Below the pieces are notes generated by a model. It saw only the letters and a list, made by a program, of their open reading frames with translations. It made no database searches and was not told where the DNA came from. This document shows, in pieces, positions 57,057 through 64,000 of a DNA stretch of 64,000 bases. The translations under genes were made by a program, and so were the position numbers. Position 1 is the stretch's first letter; each line of letters begins with the position of its first letter. Origin of the DNA: Suillus spraguei (taxonomy: Eukaryota; Basidiomycota; Agaricomycetes; Boletales; Suillaceae); contig JABCPU010000027.1 of NCBI GenBank assembly GCA_016800925.1, positions 62,001 to 126,000 on the forward strand, written 5' to 3'.

Positions 57057-58187
57057 CCTGTGTAAATTGTTGTTGCAACATTGATTACTCCATGGGTCGT
57101 GCCTTCGGACACACGTTTGAAACACTAATTACATTGTGTGTCGTGAGGCTGCCGCAGGTTTTATGTAGTTCCACTTCTGGCTTAGTCCACTGCATATTGG
57201 ATGAATTGATGTCTGTAGACGTGTCTGCAGCATCAGGCGCTGATCTGTGGACCACCGCACAGAGTATCTGTAGTGATTTAGAATGCACTCGCGATCAAGA
57301 AGAATATTGCAGGCTAGAGACCTACTTAGTATTTTGAACATTGTTTCCTGTCGGGGCACATATAAAGGTGTTTCTAAATCATCGCAATCACCGTTCACCA
57401 AGGTGGAACATATGTCCCAAACCTTCTCTGGAAGCCATCACGTCTTGGCAATGTTGGCATGGTTTATTCTTCGCAGGCACAAATTTGTACTAGGTTTTTT
57501 TCATCGTTTGTTTTCACAAGATATATTTCCTGCAGCCGAAGCCCCTACACACGCATTAAATAACTGAAGGTCAATAAAATTTAAATTTTCGAACAGTCGC
57601 GAGTCGCACAAGGTGTTCGGAGGCCAATAAAAGCTACTTACCTTACTGGGAAGGTTCTGAGAAGTAGAAGCCTTGAAAGTAGAGCACGGTGGTATAACAT
57701 CGTATGCTGGTTTTATATATCCATAGTTTCGTATGTGACATTCTTTTCCTTCGAGGGGTTTTTCTGATGAAGGGCCGCAACTGAGTTTCCATCATTTCAA
57801 TGAACCAGAAAGCTTGGGAAATGTTCATATTTAACACTCGTAACACAATCAACTCGCAAAGTTGATTTCACCTGGTCAGATGAGATTGTGAATGCATTGA
57901 GAATGATGAACGAGAATAACTTACAGTAAATAAGCAGTGATCAAGCTGTATCAGATAGAATGAACATCTACAGCATATGAATGGTGCTCAAGTTCTCGGC
58001 GTTGCGTTCTCGTTCATCTTCTCGAACGCTCGTAAGTTATGGATGATAACTGGAAAATTTTCTGTGGAAAAGCTCAAGCCATCGTGGGGCATGAAAGTGA
58101 AGTTCTTTTCAGGACAGACTAGAGGTTGATTCAGTGGGCCTAGCTAAGATGAACCTCTTACGATCTATGCACCGCAAAAATGCTTCC
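57057..58187. other. Spacer between the two tRNA-like arrays
   Basis: About 1.1 kb. Open frames (for example 57092-57337 and 57283-57567) show no motif or splice pattern. No gene supported. Confidence 0.4.
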
Positions 58188-58980
58188 AGCAGGTTTCGAA
58201 CCCATTGTAACAGAACCACATTTTGACGGGGTAGTGGTAACCACTTGGCTAAGACCAGTTATATAGGCCACTGGGGAAATCCATTCACGAGTCGATGTCA
58301 AGGTATGTTCCAATAGAAAAAGACCTGTCATTCGGCAGGTTTCGAACCTGCACAGTGAATGAGAAACAGATTTTGATTCTGTTATTGTAACTATTTGACT
58401 AACACCAGTTAGGATGAATAGTCAATACATGAGCGAATGTCCAGCACTGCCAAGGTACACACAAACTTCCAGGCTTCCGCCGCAACCTCCATTCTGAGAG
58501 ACCACTTTATCACCACAGAGGTGGAGTGTCGGCAGGTTTGACAGATTTTGATCCTGTTGAGGGTAAACCATCCATGAGTGAATCTTGAGGGTGTGTTGCA
58601 ATAAAAAAAACTTGTCATCAGTAGGCTTCGAACTTGCATTGGAGGGGACAGCCCAATAGGCAGATTTAGATTCTGTTGTAGGACGAACTTGAAATCGAAA
58701 CCCAAGGAAACCACCTATGAGGGAATCTTCAGGGGGTGTTCAGATAAAAAAACCTTTCGCAAGTTTCGAACCTGCACAGTCCAAGGAACACAGATTTCGG
58801 CTCAACCAGCGAGCTAAGACCAGTTACATTCACCTGCGACGAAACCATCCATGAATCGAGTGTCGAGGTGTGTTATGCGAGAAGAAAAAAATTGACATCG
58901 GCAGATTTCAAACCTGTGCGATGCAAGAGAAATTGATCTTCGATTCTGTTGTGGTAGCCACTTTCGCGAGGACGCGTTGA
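58188..58980 (-). repeat. Tandem tRNA-Leu-like units, minus-strand array
   Basis: Units on the minus strand at about 58260-58188, 58411-58335, 58690-58620, 58826-58758 and 58980-58900, plus partial remains near 58520-58555. The unit at 58411-58335 is nearly identical to the plus-strand units (AACAGA-ATCAAAA-TCTGTT; GCAGG-TTCGAAA-CCTGC; then TTTTT). Others have degraded stems, but most keep a TTCGAAA-type B box followed by a T run. It is the inverted counterpart of 56465-57056; together the two could form a large inverted repeat. Confidence 0.65.
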
Positions 58981-59040
58981 GATGAACATCCGAAGAATTG
59001 TCCACGAGTGAATGTCAAAACATTTGTTGCCAGTACCACT

Positions 59041-60658
59041 CACGATTTCTGTTCTGTTCTGGTGCCAGTTGGTTATGAAGACAGTCCTTCAAGGATTTAT
59101 CCAGAATGGATGTTTCAAGGCGTTCAACGTTGCAAAAAAGGAGGATTGTTGAGCAGGTTTCTGTCCTGACTGTCTTATTTTTCAGTGCAAGGGGTATGTT
59201 ATGTGAGTAATTGGATTGTGACCTTTTGTGATCCATGTGTTTCTGAATTTCTGCCAGAAACTGGACTTCTAGTTCGATGTGCGCATGTATAACAGGGTCA
59301 CGCTGGACGAGACATCAACTGCACACTATGATGGCATACGAAATAACACACCATCTATCCTACCCTTTGTGGTTCCCTACAGCCGCTCCCTTTACTAATG
59401 ATGCCTCTTGCCGCTGCGGCCCCTTCAGTTTGCCTGCGAAATCCCACGCAGCGAACATTTGTGCATCGGGTAATATGAATGTCGGAGGTTCGTTGTTGCA
59501 TCCGTTGGCTGTACCCTCGCCTTTTTCTTTCGCATTGGTCGGGCGCCCTTCGTGCTAATGAATTCGAGGGGCGCTCTGATTGATACTAATGCCATGACAG
59601 AGCTTCCGGTTGCCCCGTTGCAATACGAGTGGATGAGCGAAATACGTGCGAAGACTGAAGGCTACGAGGCCGTTGTGAGATATAAAACGGATGTGCGAAA
59701 CGATTTATAGGCAAAATTGACGCGCGAGATCCGGTAGACGCAAAGATTGCTGCTACACAAAAAAGGGGGCCTGAGGAAAAGAGGGGACGCAGAGAGGGAT
59801 ATAGATTCATTGATTACTCTTTTTTTGCCTGGAGTCGACCGTGCGATTGGTAAGGGCCAATGTAGCCGCAATACGAGGTGGGCAGGGTGCGATGTTAACG
59901 TATAGCGTATCTGCAGGGTTTCACCGTGGGTTGTGTCATACTTGAGACAGAAGAGTCATTACAATTGAGATTTAAAGGGGTTTGGTTGGCTGGGACGGGG
60001 TGCGTGGGATGTGGTGGTATACTTAGTAGGAGAGCCTGTTGAATAAAGTTTGTGTCACAAACAGAACATTCAACAGGTTCCCCTACTTTGTGAAATTGTG
60101 AGATGGGGTGGTTGGTTTGCACGGGGCGCTACCAGCTGGTGGATTAGGTCCGACTCTGAGTAGTTGACCTGTGTCACATATTCAAAGACGGTGTTGCAAC
60201 TCGGAGGTTATATATGCTATAGAATAAGTGAGGGTGACTTTTTTAGTTTTGCAGGGTGAGGCGTCGGTGTTGGCTGTACGCTTTGCGGACGCAATGTATG
60301 ACGAGGGAGAAAGTCTGTGGTATTTGAGCAATCATCAAAGTCATCGCCAGTAGTGGGTCGAGAAGAGGTATCGCATTGTCTTCGTGAAAGTCGAGATTGA
60401 AGACTGTCACTCACTGTAAACCTAATGGTGAACAAGGAGTAGATAGCTACCTCTGAATTCTAGGAGATCTTCGAGTCTCCTGGAACTGTTGCTCACATAT
60501 TGTCTCTCTCGATGTTTTCCTTCAGAAGTGCGGCATGCAGGTTGGTCAACTTATACCTTATAGGGTCAGCGACCTTCCTCGTTCGAATGTATTATCCTGT
60601 AGTAGCAATTCGTATGTAAAAAAAATCAATGCTACAGTACCAGTGTAGAATACATTGA
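59041..60658. other. Intergenic, no gene seen
   Basis: Scattered ORFs below 95 codons on both strands without motifs (one at 60122-59895 has CSVCDTNF, too little for a zinc finger). Confidence 0.4.
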
Positions 60659-62396
60659 TCATGATCCACCATTCTCATGTCCTCCATTGTATGAACACTC
60701 CTTGCACAGTTGCCTATCTGCCTTTACCCATTCAGCAACAGCTCCACCTTCGCCTTCGCCTTCCCAGTCCCACTGGTCTATGATCTTCTCTTTCAGAATC
60801 TCCATCTCCTCTCGTTCGTTACCTCGATCTATCCCATCATAATACCCAAGTGCGCAAAAATCGTACATCTTTCCTGTACGTTCCGATTCACGTGCTACGA
60901 ATTGAGTGAACGGGAGGCGGATGTCCTGGTATGCTTTTAGCGCGGCGGGCACGTTATCCAATGTTGTGAGCGAGTGCGCAAGAAGGCGACCAAGCACAAA
61001 AGCATCCTTCATGCAAAGAGATGAGTCTGCACGGTCTGCTGAATGAATATGCCATACCTCGACTGCCTGACCAGCTCCTGCGCCAAAGTTGGGCGTCATG
61101 GCATGGGCCTACGCACACAATCTCGTCAAGGGATTGTCGTAGCAGTAAGTAAAAACATACCGCGTCACCTATGAGCGCCACTCTGTCGCAAGTATATAAC
61201 GGCAATTCATTTACCACGTGAAGCGCCCATCTTGAGGGTATTTCGGAACACTATGAAAAATACTCGTCAGTCGAGGACAGCATAAACGACTCAGCCCAAA
61301 AAATTACATTCAAAAGGCGCTTAGCATCGGGCTCGAAGTCCTGATATGCTTCCTCAACCTCTTCTAGGGACACATATGAAACCCAATGGCCCTCAAAAGG
61401 TGTTCCAGCTTTCTGTTCATCAGAAACATGTGCTGTGACATTGATCTGCGTTCCTTGCGAAACCGGATACGAGATGATGTGCTTTCAATTATTCGTCAGC
61501 AGTCAGGGACCAGTTAATTGCGACAAATTACCTTTCCCTTCCCGCAGAACTGCAAAATGAAAGTTATTCCCGACGATCGTGATCGCTTTCTGAGGACTTA
61601 CTATCATGAAATCCTTCAAAGCTACGTGATTTGGATCCAATTTCGAGAGTTTTTCCGCTGGAAAGACGCTGCGATAGACAAGTGTCCCGGTCCAAGATGG
61701 ATTACTATAGTGCCTTATCTTGCTTGGGTCTACGGAGTCTGGGTCTATTGTCTCGAAAAGGGTCTTTCGCACTGAAGAGTGGATACCGTCTGCCCCCACT
61801 AGCACATCTGTGGTCGAGGTGCTGTCGTCAGCGAAGTAGAGGATGAGTGATCCTGATGACTGTTTTTCATATTTGGTGAGTCGTTTGTTAAGGTGGATAG
61901 TGCATGACGGTGGAATATCTTGCTTGAGAATGTCGATGAGATCCTTTCGATGCATAGTGGATCCCGGTTTGACTGCGAGAGGTTTTTGTCAGATTTCTGC
62001 CCCCGGTCCGAAACAATGGAATTCACAGACACGTTTTGTAGACAAAATGAAACCACTCATGACCACCCTTCGGAGCATTAGACTTCCTCACTCTCGGACC
62101 TGTCGAAACGGATCAACTTAAACGCGGTTGCAACACAAATTCTCGAAACAGACCATGACTAGAGAAAGGGGGCTTTGTCGCAACATGGGAGATTTTTTCA
62201 TACAAGCCGAGTTCCACCATGACCTCCGTCGTGCGTCGCGAGACTGAAATTCCAGCTCCAGTGGTGGTTATTACATCATGCGCTTCGTATAAGTCTATGT
62301 GGATATCGCGCCCTGCAAACTTCCCGATCGTGATGGCGAGGACAAGCCCTCCTATGCCCGCACCACTGCATAGGAAGTTCAGTCTGCGTCCCGTTT
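60659..62396 (-). CDS. FAD-dependent aromatic monooxygenase (salicylate-hydroxylase-like)
   Basis: Flavoprotein monooxygenase of the salicylate/3-hydroxybenzoate hydroxylase type, using NAD(P)H and O2 on an aromatic substrate; the substrate cannot be told. Minus-strand exons give the N-terminal dinucleotide fold GAGIGGLVLAITIGK (GxGxxG), an aromatic-binding start region, STMHRKDLIDILKQDI, the DG motif VLVGADGIHSSVRKTL, HWVSY...EEAYQDFEPDA, and the second FAD motif RVALIGDA-(intron)-HAMTPNFGAGAGQAVE followed by DAFVLGRLLAHSL. Stop at 60659. About six short introns are needed. No ATG is found between the in-frame TAG at 62425-62427 and GAGIGG, so the true start may be a small upstream exon or be lost. 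A decayed duplicate lies at 55090-56215. Confidence 0.8.
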
Positions 62397-62429
62397 GTGA
62401 GAGGTTATTCGGCTCACCAGATTGCTACT

Positions 62430-64000
62430 CGAAACTTGGAAGTGGGGGATGAGAACAACATTGGTGGTGCGTTAGCCGCACTAGCGTGTTATATGCCAAG
62501 TAATCACGCGACTCCCGTCACCCCTGTTCTGAAGTTGTCACCTGGTTCAAGTTGCACTATTTGGGTCAAGGAAGTTCTCCTCGCGAGTCTTCGGTACGGG
62601 GTAAATATTAAACAGGAGACATTGTACCTAATATCGATAAGTAGTAGCATTTCATGATATTGATATATATACTTCGAATTACACCCCGATTGCCTTCATC
62701 GTGTGATGTACACATCAGGGTCCTGTTTGAACTGGACTTATCATACAATTGTGCCCGATGTTGATCCAAGAGTATGCCTACGTATATCATGACAGTGGTG
62801 TCGCTCTCATTCCTCGATGTCCTTGTTCAAGTTTGCATAACTTAATTATTGATCGGAGGAATACTACAAACACATACCGGAATGGAGGATAACGGACATT
62901 AAGCATACCAGTAAGGTCCTTTGAAACGTTATGTTCGGATCCTTTAATCCTGGAGATTATTTTACCTGTTGATCGTTGGTGAGCATTTGCACTATGGATC
63001 ACATATTCCGTGCGAAGGTCTGAGCTCGCGCGCTCACGTCTTGGGGTGCTTGGTCGGACAAGTTCCAGTCAAGGACCGTCTGTTGACCTTCATCATCGTG
63101 ACCACCACTCCGCTGTCTACGTCAGCAACCGTCACGCCACCTCGCCGTCCATGTCAGCTATCAAGGTGCTAGTCACCATCACCGGGAGGGAGAACGAAAA
63201 ATATATCATCACCGGGAAGTGTCACTTTCATCTCCAGCAGTCCCTGCACCATAGACATCAGCGATCTCTTTGATGACAGGTACTAGCAGGTCCGTTGTCG
63301 CTGTGGCAGTCTGGCAGATGCTAACGTTGCGGTAAAGGGTGACTAGCAATTCGAAAGGCTGGATTTTAGGAACCAAGATGATGGTGCTTTGGACAGACCT
63401 GTCCCCCAGACTTTGTTGCGGAGTCTGCATCCATAGACCATGGCCAAATCTCTCAACTCAGCAGTGTTTTGCCGAACCGCTGTCGTAATTTCGGAGTAAC
63501 CCGTTCAGACTTCAAACGCAATTCATTCGAGAGCTTTATGATTCAAATCTAGTATCATTTCATGTGATGCCTAGCAGAAGTGTGATATATAAAATGGTGC
63601 GTGTTGTCACATCATATAAATCATTGGCTGAGTATTACGACAGCAACCACTGGACCTAGTGAATCAATGTGAAGTTTGATATTACAACGAACAAGCCGAC
63701 TGCGACGGGGGCTGTCAATTCTTCAAAGTGTGTGTACAATGTTTCGGTGACCTGTATAAGTTTGCAACGTCTCCATACACAGATCTAGTAAAATTAGCAG
63801 AAGCAGGATACTAAACGGCAGAAGGGACGTCTTGAGGGGATCGTGAAAGAAGCAGAAGAGGGGGAGCCTAGAACGCGTACTTGGCGATTTCGACTCCAAG
63901 GATTAACTAACTGCCAATTTGCTACTCGCAGTTAAAGCGAAAAATTGTACGTATCCCGTTAGTCTAGTACGCAAAGTTGATTTCTGATCGTTGAAGCTTT
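62430..64000. other. Right-hand flank, no recognised gene
   Basis: A minus-strand ORF at 63430-63209 (...VPVIKEIADVYGAG) is the only one that looks protein-like, but I cannot place it. The rest is non-coding as far as I can see. Confidence 0.35.

Noticed and set aside
56465..58980. CRISPR-like regular repeat array
   Set aside because: Units are ~145 bp with tRNA-like boxes, diverge from each other, and lie in a fungal genome; no Cas genes.

Overview
This 64 kb window looks like a gene-poor, transposon-rich stretch of a basidiomycete (Agaricomycetes) genome. The evidence is short (about 50 nt) GT-AG introns in the recognisable genes, together with several transposon families expanded in mushrooms: a KDZ (Kyakuja-Dileera-Zisupton) transposase with a CxC2-type cysteine cluster, a Plavaka transposase, a PIF/Harbinger transposase, Ty3/Gypsy remnants and mushroom-type orphan proteins. 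The species cannot be named from the sequence.

Layout. (1) Bases 1-5884 hold copy 1 of a segmental duplication: an MFS monocarboxylate-permease-like gene (+) facing an eIF3i (TIF34-like) WD40 gene (-). (2) Bases 5885-40898 are a nested transposon block. A Harbinger transposase is split by a 9.7 kb KDZ element flanked by a 7-bp target duplication. Then come solo LTRs of four main families (A-D here) plus one further candidate (F). Most still carry matching target duplications. They sit inside a Gypsy gag-protease remnant, an orphan gene, a DUF6532-like gene and a Plavaka transposase. A LINE-ORF1-like remnant and inverted decamer arrays close the block. (3) Bases 40899-44640 are copy 2 of the duplication. 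Both genes are damaged in both copies, but by different lesions. (4) Bases 47363-54791 are ordinary euchromatin: alpha-SNAP/SEC17, a serine/proline-rich membrane protein, a small acidic protein with an NLS-like start, and seryl-tRNA synthetase. SerRS shows an apparent one-base frameshift and a GC-AG intron. (5) Bases 55090-62400 contain an FAD-dependent monooxygenase and its decayed duplicate. Between them lie two arrays, in opposite orientation, of tRNA-Leu-like units, each with an A-box-like segment, B box and T-tract.

The housekeeping genes do not form one pathway. The coherent biology is in the mobile DNA: repeated nesting, almost exclusively solo LTRs, C-to-T nonsense mutations at CpG-type arginine codons in the DNA transposases, and a tRNA-derived tandem array that could be transcribed by RNA polymerase III. 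The duplication could also be two alleles placed in series by the assembler; read depth and spanning long reads would decide.
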